From: Collybiopsis luxurians FD-317 M1
Taxonomy: Eukaryota; Basidiomycota; Agaricomycetes; Agaricales; Omphalotaceae
DNA length: 64,000 nucleotides
Direction of reading: 5' to 3'
NCBI GenBank assembly: GCA_000827265.1
Contig: KN834753.1
Location: 588,686 to 652,685 of the forward strand
Positions 11,021 to 22,812 of this stretch are shown here, one piece after another (the first letter of the stretch is position 1; each line of letters starts with the position of its first letter). Position numbers and translations under genes: made by a program. A model generated the notes under the pieces. The model made no database searches, was not told the origin of the DNA, and was given only the letters and a program-made list of their open reading frames with translations.

Positions 11021-13293
11021 CTAAAACATATTTGCCAACTTGCTAGCAGCTTCTTTTGCGTCTAGCCTTGGCCGAGTAGGTTGAACACGAACAGAATTTG
11101 ACATATAGGTAGGTTTGGCAAAACCAAGCGGGTCAAGATCGTTCTGGAGCATCGGCTTTCCATTTCCCCTTCGACTGCCATCACCGAGAGCACTTGAAGG
11201 TCTAACAGGTGCGCCACCACCCATTAGAGGATCGCTGGCACCGCTATTGAACGTAGACGATGACGGCAAAGACGGTACCAATGGCGACGATGGTTTAACA
11301 AACATAGACTTGGTCCCGTCAACGAACCGACCTCCGAGCGGAGGCCCATCTTCAACTGGCGTCCTGGTTCTCTCCGACGTAGGGGTGGAAGGGCCGGCTC
11401 CGGGAGATTGCGTGGGTAGAGGCTGTCTAGGGGACGAAGGCACAGACGGAGAGAATTGTCCTTGGCGAGACGTCATTGAAGAATTTGTTGTAATGGAGCC
11501 ACGACTATTGAATGTTTGCTGAGAGGCAGAAGGGGAGACTGGAGGTTGTGGTAAGGGAGCTTTCATAGGACCTGGGGATAACGGGTCTCTATCGCCATAG
11601 CTATTGGTGGCCGGGGGAGCAGGTCTTGCCCTCCCTTGTGGCGGAGTCTGCATTCTGGGAGGGGGTGGTGTATGTTGGCGATAGCCATTGGGCAAGGGAG
11701 TGGGTGCAGGAGGAGGTAGGGGGCGTACAGGTTCCTCGAGAGGAAGAATAACCATAGGCTTCGGTGCAACGGTGGATGAGGGCGTGGCCTTATTAGCTGC
11801 ATTGGCAACATCAACCCTGAGCGCCTCCAGCTCGCGGAGAAGCTGCCTTTCGTACATGATGGACGAACGAGCATGCTCAATCAAAGCTGAGGTGACGTCG
11901 TCATTAACATAATCATTATGTGTCTCAAGAGCGCGATGCAGATTCTGCGATATGCCCTCTGCCCGTTTTGCGAGCACCTGCTCGTACTTGTTTGCCTGTA
12001 AAAAGGAGTTGAATAAGCGGAATTCAAGGAAATTGTATGACGCACTTCTTCGATTTCTTCCAGGGCTTCATCAACTCGTTCAGGTCGGATATTGGAGCTA
12101 GCTTTGAGACGCTCTATCTGCCGACGTTTCGAGATCGTCGTTTTCACAGCTGTCTGGTACTCTTCCAGAACACCAGTTCGCATCTGCAAAGTTTCTTTCG
12201 CGGACCGAGCGTTCAAACCTTGATAGCCTAAGGAATCTCCAAGAATGAGACATTCACTGATAGCCTGGGCCTGATCCAAATCAGCAAGACTATGCCAAGT
12301 CCTCCCAATCTTCCGGAATGCATTCCCTAATGGTGGGTGAGCTTCGGTGGTGGCGACATTGAATAATTTATTTCCCATATCAGTATGAGCCGTCGCAAGC
12401 GCTAGTGAGACATCCATGAGTATATACATATCTGATAGTGTTCACAGGAAGGTCCTTACTTTTGCGCGCCATCGAAAGCTTGTCAACAGCCTTGGCAGTA
12501 TCGAAAAACTGTCCTTCCAATTTCGTCAATTCAAATCGCGCCCTCTGCAGCTCCTCGTCCTCATCCGGGACGCCTCGACGCATAAGACCAAATCCGGAAG
12601 ACGTCTTACGGCGAGGTCGTGGAGTCGGCTGGTATCCAAAGTCGCTTTCGATAAAAGAACGCAAGTCTTCGTCGTTAAGCATGATCGGGTCCTCGCACAC
12701 TCGAGTGAACCATCTTTGTAGCATGATTCTGACCAGGCGATCATCTTCCTCGTCTGTTGGAGCAGAAGTTTGTGCCAGCGGAAGAGCGGGAATAATGGTT
12801 TGTGGGTTACTGTGCACAATGGATTCGTAAAATTGCTGAAATTCAACGTATGACCGGGACACATTGCGATATGTAGTACCGTTAAAGTTGGGTAAATTTG
12901 TCTGTCGTATACGTGAGCTGGGCGAAGAAGTAGAATATCAAGGACTCGGATAATGACCTGAGCATCGAGCTTGATTAGAATATCCCTTCGATTCCTATCC
13001 AGCCCCGTAATCTTTACTCGCAGATACGGTTCTGGTTTTTCATAGCTCGTTCCATTGGGTCCCGGCGTGTCTCGCGGTGAAATGAGTCCTGATTCCGGTT
13101 GACCATATATCTGCGGTTCTTTTCCGTATAAACCAGGTGCTGGACCATTATCCGTAGTTATTGTGGGTGCGGGCGGAGAAGCACGTCGAAGATTTGGAAT
13201 AGGAGAATTCGGTGAATGGGGTACAGTTGGCCATGAAGGAACTTCGTCTGTACCGCCCCACGTCGAATTATTTGAGCTCAAAGGGTCGAACAT
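11021..13293 (-). CDS. VPS17: Vps17, PX-BAR sorting nexin of retromer
   Basis: Subunit of the Vps5-Vps17 membrane-bending dimer, which works with the retromer trimer in endosome-to-Golgi recycling. The ATG at 13293 starts a low-complexity leader (MFDPLSSNNSTWGGTDEVPS). The PX domain follows: VKITGLDRNRRDILIKLDAQ, spliced to a YVEFQQFYESIVHSNPQT block and an RWFTRVCEDP helix. The linker SDFGYQPTPRPRRKTSSGFG is typical of fungal Vps17. The BAR domain contains LEGQFFDTAKAVDKL, GRTWHSLADLDQAQA and EALEEIEEANKYEQ (across a splice). The C-terminal 250 residues are Pro/Ser-rich and disordered, ending KEAASKLANMF. Length and domain order fit the family. Confidence 0.93.
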
Positions 13294-13731
13294 GGCCGTT
13301 AAATTGGCGGTGGTATTTTGTCTGCACGTTACAAACTGATGCTACGCGGAGGAAGGAGCGATTTTTGTGTTGGACGCAATGGCAGAAGACAACAAGGCAA
13401 ATTTACATAAGGCGTTTATGGGCGTTTATTTAGGGCGATGGGTAGGTAAATCCTTATAAGCGCTATGCAAAATTATGATTGCGGCTACAGCATCGACAAA
13501 ACTAGACTGTAAAGTAAACAACACCTAAGAAAAGAGTCCAAGAAAAACTATAACAGGCCACGAATATCAGCAAAAAAAAAGTCCAGTAAAGAGCGGAATA
13601 TCTAAAAGAATGTGACGAGACGCTTCATTTTTCATGAGAAAGTAATCAGGAAATGGGGCAGTTGGGAAGTGTCACCCGCTTGAGGGTTCGGCTATAAAGA
13701 GGGTTATAAGCAGAGAGTGCAGTCGTACAAA
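13294..13731. other. Intergenic, VPS17 promoter and GH17 gene 3' flank
   Basis: 438 bp upstream of VPS17 and downstream of the GH17 gene on the same strand. I see no gene, repeat or motif that I can support. Confidence 0.5.
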
Positions 13732-15351
13732 CTAGTACACATACTTGGAATGGAACAGACCCCACCAGCCTTCAACTCCACCGAATTGAGCGTCCTTCCA
13801 CGGTTCGTCCTAAAAGTCACAGTATTCAGAAGACTGCAAGCGCGACATGATTAGCTCGATTCGTACCTTGAACTCAAAATAGAAATAGCCCGTTCCATTT
13901 TTGTTAGCCTGGCAAACGAACGTGTCGAGGAATACTTGAAGATTGGCTTCCGATGCATCTGAGGCTCCGTTGTTGGCGTTTCCAGCGTCGGAGGAAAACT
14001 ATGAAAGATGAGCATGCGTTTAATGACGATACTATACAAAACGTACGGTAGGCCAGCCAGTCTCGGCAATGTACATTTGAGGCTGTGCGAACACAGAGTC
14101 AATATTCAGTCGTCAGGGTCTTCAGGAAGTTGACAGACCTTATTGGGGAGAGTCGCAGCAAACTGCACATTGGTTTCATTGAAGAACTCCGCCGTCCACG
14201 CAGCCGCAGTCTGCACCGTAACATTGGCAAACCAGGGGTGTACATTGGCCATCTATACCCCGAGTTCAGCGGGAGGCAAAGAGTATGCGTTTAACCACTT
14301 ACACCGTAATCCGAAGCTTCCAAAACCTTGGTGTTGAAGTACGACCCAGCATCCGAGTTGCCCACAGGAATAGTCTTATCCAGATTCAAGCCCTGCAGCA
14401 CAGACCGAGTGTCATTGATGTCAGCAATGAGAATGTCTGCGCCCTTGTCTCCGACAGCGCTATTAGGGTCCGTTGCTCCGTTTGCATTTAGGTAGCTAAA
14501 CGTACGATCAATACACTTGAACAAGAAACGGATGAATACTCACTTGAGCATAAACTCGTTCCCAACAGTGACCCCAAGGATGTGGTCCGTACCGTATGTC
14601 TATCGAATGGATTGAGTTTAGAAACACTCCAAAGATAGAGATCCGCACCTGAATAGCGGCTTTGATCAGGTCTCGTTGTCTCGTATACGCCGTAGGGTCG
14701 TCCGGAGTAGGGTAATTTCCAAGATATACTCCCATGTTGACTTTGGTTTGCTTGATAGCCTCGAGCTGAAAATGACCAGGTTGGGCGGTTTAAACTCAAC
14801 AACTACACTCCCTGCACGTACCACAAGAGCAGACTGGTTACAATCAGCTCCATAAAGACGAAGACGAGTCGTCAACTGAGACATGACCTGCAGCACAAGA
14901 TGAGCATGCCTGACATGGTTAAAGACCAGCTCAGGACGAACCTGGATATCCTTAATAACGTCTTCCAAGGAGTTGTTGCAGTTGGGCAACTGAGAACCAG
15001 CTGGAGTATAGGCCATAGCATAAAAGGACTGATGGAGGTTGGGATCCTTTGCAAATGAACTTGGATCATTAGGGTTCGACTGTACTGGGTCTCCACTCGC
15101 TGTCGAATTTGAAGTTGCACCATTTGCTCCAGAAGATGACGAGGAGGAGGAGGAGGTTTTAGCAGCGTTGGAATTGTGTCTCGATACGCCGACGCCGACA
15201 CCAACGCCGATGGCCACTAGACCCAGAAAACCGATAATGGAGCCAAGAACCTGGTGAAAATTAGTGATTTAAAGAATCAACCTAAAGTTGGACCTACAAT
15301 CCATCTGGAGCGCCTCGAGCGAGTTGCACCTTTCTCAAATGCAGAGTCCAT
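13732..15351 (-). CDS. Type II membrane GH17 beta-1,3-glucanase (cell wall)
   Basis: Wall-remodelling glycosidase of family 17, resembling BtgC-type fungal glucan beta-1,3-glucosidases. The ATG at 15351 gives MDSAFEKGATRSRRSRW, a short basic cytosolic tail. A single hydrophobic anchor follows (GFLGLVAIGVGVGVGV, completed by splicing), so the catalytic domain would face outside. A Ser/Ala/Asn-rich stalk leads to the barrel (FYAMAYTPAGSQLPNC; TRLRLYGADCNQ). The acid/base Glu is in a GVTVGNEF motif and the nucleophile Glu in YIAETGWP, both visible after splicing. The C terminus reads YFYFEFKDEPWKDAQ, then GVEGWWGLF, ending in KYVY. There are several introns. Catalytic residues appear intact. Confidence 0.92.
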
Positions 15352-15617
15352 AGTCGTGTAGGTTGGCAGACAAGGAAGACTTCTGGACTCAATGGAATGC
15401 CAAGACCGGATCTATATTGTTATTTAGTTTGTCGAGTGTATACTTGCCCCTTTCATTCCGCACACTAGTTTAAAACTTGGACTTTCATCGCCGAGAGGAC
15501 TGGGACAAGCATCTTAGTCGTGGTTGGGAGAAAGGTAGGATATGTTTATCCAGTTCCGGAACGGCGCGTAACAGATCTCTAAAAATAATCCCAATACATA
15601 ACACATAATATACACTC

Positions 15618-17093
15618 CTACTGCTCCGGGTCGTCCAACCACAGCGGCAGCATATGACCCATTTTCAGTACTTTTGTACGAAGATATTTATCCAAATCCT
15701 CTCCATGAGCTGCCTTACCACCAATCATAGTCGCCCCTGCTAACCGAGCATCATCCGCCTCCGATGGAACGACATGGTCGACCAGCTGAGGGTTCCGTGT
15801 TTTCCAACTCCTAGGTATCATCGGTACCCGTTCTACGACGTGAATGCCCTCCTTCTCCAGCGCCTCGACCTTGTCAGGATTGTTCGTCAACACTCGAACA
15901 CTTTCTCCCGCACCGTCTGGATTCCCCAGCCCGAGATCACGTAGGATAGCACAAGCAATTTCATATCCTCGTTCATCAGCCTGGTGTCCCAGCATGAGAT
16001 TGGCAGTGACAGTGTCGTGTCCGAGATCCTGCAAGTTGTACGCTCGAATTTTAGACAAAAGACCGATACCGCGGCCTTCCTGGCGAAGATAAATCACGGC
16101 CCCACGTCCAGGTATAGTTTTTGTAGGTATCGAGGGAGAAGACGAAGGAATGGTAATGGGTTGCGATATAAGTCGGATGGCTTCATCCAACTGTTCACCA
16201 CAATCACATCGCATACTACCTACAGTCTCGCCAGTAAAACACTCGGAATGAATGCGAATCAGTGGAGACGGAACAGCATCACTCAATCCAGTTTGGTCCC
16301 GGGTACCGACGGGAGGTTTAGACGATTGCTGAGACGTCGGCGATAATCTGCCGACATAAGCACCCCGAGTAATGCGGTCCACTTCAGTTTCATTTGGGCT
16401 CCAAATAGAATCAAGAGTGCGAGAACGTATATGAGGAGGAGCGTCAGGTGAAGGGGGACCGGAGAATTGAGCGGAATCAACAACAATTGCCATATGTTCC
16501 TTACTGTCCCGGTTGTTGTGATATAAGTGTAGAAATACGGGACCGTGGGGTGTCGGAATACGTGTGCGAGCCATACATTTTACTGAGAGAGGCTGCGAAA
16601 CGCCGTGGACAAGCGTGGAAGTGTCGGATGATGTAGATATTTTATTCCGGAGCCTGTCATCAGTGACTTGGGCGAGGGAAGAACGTCGTTTTTTGGGGGC
16701 AGACGTGGGTGTGTTCTCAGTAGGACTGAGAGGGCCTGTGTTTTCCTTGCCGCATTGTTGAACATCAAGTCCGAGACGCTGCCGGCGAGGAGCTTGTCTG
16801 CTAACGTAGGTGAGACGTTTCCTTTCCGAACCTTGAGACACATCCTCCCCGGTAAACTTTGTCCAATCCCAAGATCCTTCGGACTGGGGCAACATTACAC
16901 CAGGAAAGAAATCGTGCTGGTAGTGGTTCCGAGTTACGTGGGGACCTGAAGCAAAAGCAGCAGCGATCAGAAGGGGATCGAGGGCTGCATCTCTGCGGGG
17001 TAAGATGGATTTAGCAGTGGGACGAGTTGGACCTGTGAGGACGTCGAGCAAAGCGGCGTCGGAGTCAGGGTTTGAGATTGAGGAAGGATGCAT
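15618..17093 (-). CDS. RIB1: GTP cyclohydrolase II (riboflavin synthesis)
   Basis: Single-exon gene of 491 codons; catalyses the first step of riboflavin synthesis, opening GTP to the diaminopyrimidine. The catalytic half (about residues 270-440) has the zinc site HSECFTGETVGSMRCDCGEQ, the substrate loop GRGAVIYLRQEGRGIGL, then ADERGYEIACAILRDLGL and VRVLTNNPDKVEAL. The first roughly 180 residues are a poorly conserved, Ser/Thr/Pro-rich fungal extension with no domain I recognise. Next to it is a partial N-terminal RibA-like segment (PHGPVFLHLYHNNRDSKEHM). The start ATG at 17093 is the first in the open frame. Being intronless is notable among intron-rich neighbours. Confidence 0.95.
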   Translation of the reverse strand: MHPSSISNPDSDAALLDVLTGPTRPTAKSILPRRDAALDPLLIAAAFASGPHVTRNHYQHDFFPGVMLPQSEGSWDWTKFTGEDVSQGSERKRLTYVSRQAPRRQRLGLDVQQCGKENTGPLSPTENTPTSAPKKRRSSLAQVTDDRLRNKISTSSDTSTLVHGVSQPLSVKCMARTRIPTPHGPVFLHLYHNNRDSKEHMAIVVDSAQFSGPPSPDAPPHIRSRTLDSIWSPNETEVDRITRGAYVGRLSPTSQQSSKPPVGTRDQTGLSDAVPSPLIRIHSECFTGETVGSMRCDCGEQLDEAIRLISQPITIPSSSPSIPTKTIPGRGAVIYLRQEGRGIGLLSKIRAYNLQDLGHDTVTANLMLGHQADERGYEIACAILRDLGLGNPDGAGESVRVLTNNPDKVEALEKEGIHVVERVPMIPRSWKTRNPQLVDHVVPSEADDARLAGATMIGGKAAHGEDLDKYLRTKVLKMGHMLPLWLDDPEQ

Positions 17094-17322
17094 GATGAAA
17101 TGAGGGAAGAGGAAGCACAGACAGACTCGGGTTATAAGTTGAGCATCGGAAAGTGCTTACTCTGTTCCAATGTAATCAGCATGACTAATCAAATATTTAG
17201 ACGCTCATACTGTAGTCATACTGTACCTGAGCGCTGTCCGCAGAATTCCAAGTTGATTTCTGAGACTTGTCTTCGATGCCTGGCTCTTATAAAGGCGTTC
17301 AGCTGGGTTCAACCCCTGTATC

Positions 17323-17810
17323 ATGTTTCTTCGTTTCCTTTTGCTTGCTACGCTATGCTTTTCAAGGTAATCTCTCTCTGAATTTCAGCTTCAAATCCAC
17401 TTATAGGTGCTTGTAGCTGTTTAGCATCAATTGATAGTATCTCATATCCCATCACATCTGTTCACCGAACAAAGCATTCTCATGATAGTTCCTCAAAGAC
17501 CTATCCAATTGCGTTATTCTTTATCATACTCGGCGGTACTGTCATCGTCATTGCGTCCGTAGTTGGCCTTGTGCGATACATTCAAACGCCAAAACCTAAT
17601 CGTATCGACGGTGTAATCTGCCGATTCTGGCTGCAAGCCAGCAAAGAACCCTTTGACCAGATTCCTCCCCCGGCATACTTTCCTCGTCCGCCAAGATATT
17701 CAGTGAACGATTGGTGTCCTTCCATGTTTGATTCACCGGTGGAACGTCCAGTACGGTCGCATACGAGACTCAGATCACCAGAAGACCTTCTCCCACTATA
17801 CCAACCGTAG
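17323..17810 (+). CDS. Small secreted/single-pass membrane protein, unknown function
   Basis: Two-exon gene model of about 140 residues. Exon 1 (ATG at 17323) encodes a signal peptide (MFLRFLLLATLCFS). The donor GTAATC follows TCAAG, and the acceptor ending TTGTAG, ten bases beyond a first AG, restores the frame (CLASIDSISYP). After about 35 residues comes a strong transmembrane helix (ALFFIILGGTVIVIASVVGL). A Pro/Arg-rich cytosolic tail follows (DQIPPPAYFPRPPRYS), with PY-like PPPAY, possibly a WW-domain or Rsp5 ligand. It ends SPEDLLPLYQP. The family is not recognised. The model rests on reading-frame logic and hydrophobicity, so confidence is moderate. Confidence 0.55.
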
Positions 17811-18019
17811 AATAGATAATTTACTTACCCGTAACTGTAAAATACGCCAATCGATTTTAAAGTCATACTCGAGTGATGGCCGAACCTTCGAGCATGAGGC
17901 TGATTGACAGGTTTAAAGTCAGCAATTCATATTCCTTTTAATTTCACACACTTCCGTCTTTCATACCCTCACCTCCACCTTCCTGCCCTCGCCCAGCTCA
18001 ACAGACCTCGCTGGCTTCC

Positions 18020-20435
18020 ATGGCCTCTCCAGTCAATCCGGCCATGGCTTCTGGCTCTAGTCAAATAAAGTCAGTCCTCTATAAAATCTTCAATTTTTCC
18101 TTCGGCTCACTTTTCTTCCCAAGCTCTTCCGACCAGTCAGAGTCAGATAACTCTCCACGCACTCACCATGTTCTGAGCATGTTGTCTGGGTTTGCAAACC
18201 AGTATCTTTCAGAATGGGGTTTATATCCGGGAATGGCACAAGATATGGAGTCTCTTCGAGTAGAGAATGCAGCTTTGAAGAAGGAACTTCTGATAAGCAG
18301 CACCGACGTGAAGAAACTTTGGCAGGATAATGAGGCCCTTGACAGACATGCCAAGGCTCTTGTCCAAGAGCGAGATGCTCTCAAATTTCGCGTCGACGTC
18401 CACACTCAAGATCCACATTCCCTTCAAACTCTTTGTCTGAATCTTAAACAAGAAAATGACGAACTACGGCGAAAGCATGTTTTTCTCGCCGGCAATATCG
18501 AGAGACTAGTCAACGATGGATTACAGTTAGGTTACTTGGTCAAGTCTCCCGCCAATAATGACTGTAAGTAAATCATGCACAGAATAGGGTCCCGCTAATC
18601 TCTCTTCAGCATTGTCGTTGAACGTTCACTTTAAACGCCCTCAGAGCCACCCCTCTGCTAATCAACCTCGACTCTTAGCTCCGAAAGTTTCTCAGCATGA
18701 TTCCGTACCAGTTACATCAACCCCTGTTCAGCGTCAACAAAGTCGCACACCCTCTGCTGTATTCACTCCACAGGCATCACCTGTAATCGATAGCACTCAA
18801 CGTATATCACCGAACGCTGTTTATCCTTCAACACAATCGCCTTCTCAGCCTCAGCATATGGCGCATAGATCCCAGCAAAATCGTGTATCTTCCGGCTCGC
18901 CTGTGAGACAGCACTTCTCCCAAACTGGCGTAGCTTCGCAGCCAGGTACGCAGGCTTTCATCCCAACACAAGCTCAACTCTTGGTCTCGCATAAAAATAC
19001 TCAGCAACATTCTCATTCGCATACACAACCAGGCGTTCGCCTTCCCCAGCACCCTTCTTTCAGTTCCTCGGCAACTACAACACAACCAATTATGAGAGGA
19101 TCCCAACAACGATCTGCATCTTTACCTCATCCTCTCTCCCAGGTCCAAGCTCCTCCGCAGAGCCATTCCGAAAGTCAAAGACCGCGTCCAGCTATTTTCC
19201 AAAATTCGTCCGTTCCAAGTTTGCCTTCGCGTTTTGTTTCCAGTCCAGTACCATCGTCGCCTGTCGCCCAGAGTCCCCCGAATAATCATCATTGGAACCC
19301 CACGCTTCCTCAGCCCCCGCCAGCTTCGAGCCCCTATCCTGCTATTCACAACCCCGCTGCAGCGCCTGAATCGTCTCAGGTATCAGTAACAGAAGTACAA
19401 GCATTGGAAAAATCCTCCGTTCCAGGACGTGCTCCTCCAACTCCTCCTCAGTCTGATAAATCACTAAGTCCTGAGCAAGAGCATGACCTAAGGCTGCCCG
19501 CTACTCCGCTGGTTATTCGACCAGAACCGCATAAGAGGGGGAGTACTGAGATGGAGCCTGGAGATGAAGGTCGTCAGAGCTCACCGAAACGTATCCGCTT
19601 GCACGGCGGCATTGCTCAACATCAGCCCGGTGTAAATTTGGATGGTTGGACCAATGTTCGACCTTTACGCGAGCCCGATGACGCTCAAATGACCGGCTCT
19701 CGTGGGCGCTCGAATCAGCAAGGCACTGATGGGGATGCTCAGCGATCTCCGCGAGCTATGATCTCGCTTGAGCCCATGACTGTGGACAAGGAGGTGATTG
19801 ACCTGACTGCTCCTGTCACTCCATCGCTTGCTGGTGGTGAAGAACAGGCTGCACAGGTGGCTAAGGCGCAAGAGAAGGAAGAAGTGATTGAGCCTCCAGT
19901 GACGGTCATAGAAGGGAGGTTCAACGGAGCTTTTGTCCCTGTACCAGAAGCTGCTCCGACTTCGATTGCCATTGTCAGTGAGGCTTCCACTTCTGCCGCG
20001 GAAGACGCTGCTCCTGCCACAGCCGATCAACGCAACGCTGTTGATCAGGCGGAAGATTCCGAATCAGACGACGATTCGGACGACTCGGATGACGACTCGG
20101 AGGACTCGGACACACAGGGTCGATCGGAAAGATCTTCTGCGAGATTCCTTCTGAAAAGTAAAGCTGGAAGGAAGGTATGCAGGTTGTGCCGGTGAGTCGC
20201 TTCTCTATTCCTGATTATAAGTCTTTCAACTCATTCGATTTTTGCTAGTACGCGAGTTAAAAAGTACCCTGGGCAATACGAACATACGATCTTTGATCGT
20301 GATACTCCCCTGCTTGTTCTTGTTGGCCACTTTAGCAGAGTTCATACGACTGCGTGGTGCAAACTTCGAGGACTACCGATACCAGAGGGTGTATCGGCCC
20401 AATCACCCACAGCAGCGGCAGTTTCAGTCTCTTGA
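18020..20435 (+). CDS. Low-complexity protein with coiled coil and Cys-containing tail, unknown
   Basis: Three-exon model of about 770 residues. Exon 1 (ATG at 18020, MASPVNPAMASGSS) encodes a predicted coiled coil (ESLRVENAALKKELL; LKQENDELRRKHVFL). Exon 2 (from about 18609; NND/SLSLN junction) is a long Ser/Pro/Gln-rich disordered region. It contains a basic patch (SPKRIRLHGG) and an acidic Asp/Ser run (SESDDDSDDSDDDSEDSD). The final exon is spliced at CRLC/RTRVKKYPGQ and adds EHTIFDRDTPLLVLVGHF. The stop is at 20433-20435. The C-terminal CRLC with later His/Cys residues (GHF, VHTTAWC) could form a small zinc site. The architecture suggests a nuclear regulatory protein, but no family is recognised. 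Confidence 0.6.
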
Positions 20436-21249
20436 ATTGTTCTTTTTCCTCAGTCTTGCATTCGAGTTACTTTTCCCTCTTTTTTATCATTTTTGGCTTA
20501 ACTTATTCATACTATATAATCGCTTCATGTCTTACGCTTTCGTTTTGTTATCCACTTTCATTTTCCTTCCACTGTTTCAATCTTTTCCTTCCCTTTTTTG
20601 ATATATTCTCTCCTCAGGCGGCTGCGATAATTATCTTGTAGAATTCAACATTGACGAAACCTTTTTACCTTTTTTACCGCGACTCCAACATGTACATGGA
20701 CCATCCTTTTTTTTTTATCTTTCCATAATACTAAATGCATACAGATGCGCCTATCGATTCGTGCATCACACCCACACATGATACTACTTACACATACATG
20801 TACTATATGATCACATTCTCTCCTTTACATGCCTAGATTCGTTTTACCTACCTACAATCCTATCAACATGAACGCTTCCCACCAACCGAATAGTATGAAC
20901 TACTCAGGCATTTCCCATTATAAGTCGCTAGCCTCTTGTGAAGGTGTGTAATTGAAATGACTTCCATCCGTCTTCAAGTCTAAGGCCAGGATAAAGAGCA
21001 CCCAAAATATACGTACTAACGTACTAAACATCTCCGTGGCTAAGGGCGGAACCACATATGCCGAAATGCCGGTTTATACTGTACTTTCGGAAGCCGGATG
21101 GCATTCGCGGAATCTCTCAAGTAGTCGCTTACCAACAACTTACTAAGGAGCTGACTGATTTCGATTCTCTCGCTGATACTGTTTAGTGCGTTGTGCAAGT
21201 TGGCTTCACCACTGCTTTCTTCCTGTGCCAATGCTGGATGGGATGAGTA

Positions 21250-21383
21250 ACTCGCGATGCAAACGGTACTATATCCATTGTTGTAAAACGCATTGCTAAT
21301 GCGAGTCTAAATCGACACTCGCGATGCAAACGGTACTATATCCATTGCTGTAAAACGCATTGCTAATGCGGGTCTAAGTCGAC
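21250..21383 (+). repeat. Two 67-bp tandem repeats upstream of SDR-A
   Basis: Unit 1 is 21250-21316 and unit 2 is 21317-21383, differing at only a few positions (for example ATTGTTG versus ATTGCTG, GCGAGTC versus GCGGGTC). Each begins ACTCGCGATGCAAACGGTAC. Unit B of the segmental duplication has only a degraded single counterpart near 24,334, so the amplification is private to unit A. It ends about 240 bp before the SDR-A start codon. Confidence 0.85.
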
Positions 21384-21409
21384 ACTTGCATTAGCAATGC
21401 GTTCTACAG
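21348..21409. repeat. 22-bp inverted repeat, possible hairpin
   Basis: The arm at 21348-21369 (CTGTAAAACGCATTGCTAAT then GC) pairs with 21388-21409 with one mismatch, leaving an 18-nt loop. The left arm is the end of the second 67-bp repeat; the right arm looks like an inverted partial third copy. It could be a cruciform-forming or protein-binding site in the SDR-A promoter, or a fossil of a small inverted-repeat element. Confidence 0.8.
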
Positions 21410-21546
21410 TAAAACACTTCCCCTGCCTTGCATTCATCTCCCAGTCCATTGAAAATATTGTCAAACGCGTTCGGAACGTTCTTCCGGCTTATAGATGTTT
21501 TTCGATGAGCAGACTCCATTCGGAACTACAGTAAATCGTGGGACGG

Positions 21547-21553
21547 TATATAA
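21547..21553 (+). promoter_or_regulatory. TATA box of SDR-A
   Basis: TATATAA lies about 79 bp before the ATG at 21626. A matching TATATAAA sits 70 bp before the paralogue's ATG. Conserved position in both duplicates supports a core promoter role. Confidence 0.6.
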
Positions 21554-21625
21554 TCTCATCTACCGCACCAAGAGCTAGAAACAAGAGCTAGAAAGATCAC
21601 TTACAGCATAGCGCTATATTCCTCA

Positions 21626-22812
21626 ATGACTATCAATCTTACAGCAGCAGAATCCGGATTTGACATGTCTCAACGAGTCGCAGTCGTCACTGGCGGTGGC
21701 ACTGGGCTGTAAGTGCGGATCCGAAACCCTGTTGCCAAAACTCATGCGTCTTCCATCCTTACAGTGGACTCTACATGGCCACAGGCCTTGCAAAAGATGG
21801 GGCAAAGGTGTATATTACTGGTCGTCGTTTGGAGGTTCTGGAAAAGGCAGCAAAGAGCTTTCAAAGCTCTGGCTCAGGATCTCTTATCCCGTAGGTTTTA
21901 TCTCAATGACTTTCCCATTGACACGGGAAGCTGACGGAGTGTGATGCGCGCAGACTCCAAATGGATGTCACCGATGAAGAAAGCATCAAAAATGGCGTTC
22001 AGATAGTTTCCCAAAGGGAAGGGAAACTCGATGTCCTGATTAACAAGTGAGTAAATTAGCTCTGCTCCTCGAACTCCTTGCTAATTTAAATTTATGCTCC
22101 ATCTCTCGCAGTGCGGGAACTAACGTGCCTCCTAGCCAACCTAATCACGCGACGAAAGGACTAGAATATTTCAAGCAGGGAAAACTACCCTATGAGCTCG
22201 AGACGTTTGAAGGCTGGAGTGATATATTCAAACTCAACACCTTTGCACCATTTTTTGTTACAACTGCCTTTATGGATTTGTTGATCAAGGGCGCCAGCTC
22301 CGTTGGAAAGAAAACATCGGTTGTGATTAACATTTCTAGCGCCGCTACGATGTCGAAGACTGCATATCCCGGGAATAGTGTGAGTCTGATTCAGTCCAGT
22401 CATCATCAAAATAAGACTTATCTTTTATGAAGCTATCCTACGCATTCACCAAGCGGGCATTGGAACAAATATCCACTTTCATGGCAGCTGATCTCGCTCA
22501 AAGAAAAATTCCCATCAGAGTCGTTGCTCTGGCACCTGGAATATTTCCCTCAGAGATTTTCGACCAGATGGAGGGTGCTGAAGAATATCATAAACAGGCT
22601 CCTCCAAACTATTTGTCGCCCGTGCCATTGTTGAGATGGGGAAAGTACGTTCATATCTTTTCATATCTTATAAATTTCTTCTTTTGACTCAACATGTTCA
22701 TGCTTTTAGACCGGAAGAGATTGCAATGAGTGCGAACTATCTGGTAGCAAATGAATATGTGAATGGCGTTGTCTTGCCTGTAGACGGAGGGTTCACATTG
22801 GTCAATCTTTGA
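21626..22812 (+). CDS. Short-chain dehydrogenase/reductase, copy A
   Basis: Classical SDR of about 300 residues, NAD(P)H-dependent. The ATG at 21626 gives MTINLTAAESGFDMSQRVAV. The cofactor motif TGGGTGLG is completed by the first splice (GTGL/GLYMATG). NNAG appears as INNAGTN, the catalytic Ser region is NISSAATMSK, and the catalytic Tyr/Lys lie in SYAFTKRALEQ after splicing. The C terminus has the usual PVDGGFTLVNL. There are at least five introns. GAKVYITGRR suggests possible NADP preference because of the two Arg after beta-2. It pairs with copy B at 24559; the two proteins are very similar and both look intact. The substrate is unknown; a nearby FAD hydroxylase hints at shared metabolism. 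Confidence 0.93.

Larger units (their letters stand above)
20436..21625. other. Intergenic; start of duplicated segment and SDR-A promoter
   Basis: About 1.2 kb. The first 190 bp are pyrimidine-rich and probably 3' UTR. From about 20,620 the sequence matches 23,570 onward (shared runs such as ATACATGTACTAT and AGTATGAACTAC), so this is the left edge of a tandem duplication. It holds the 67-bp tandem repeat and inverted repeat listed separately and a TATA box at 21547. No additional gene is supported. Confidence 0.65.
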
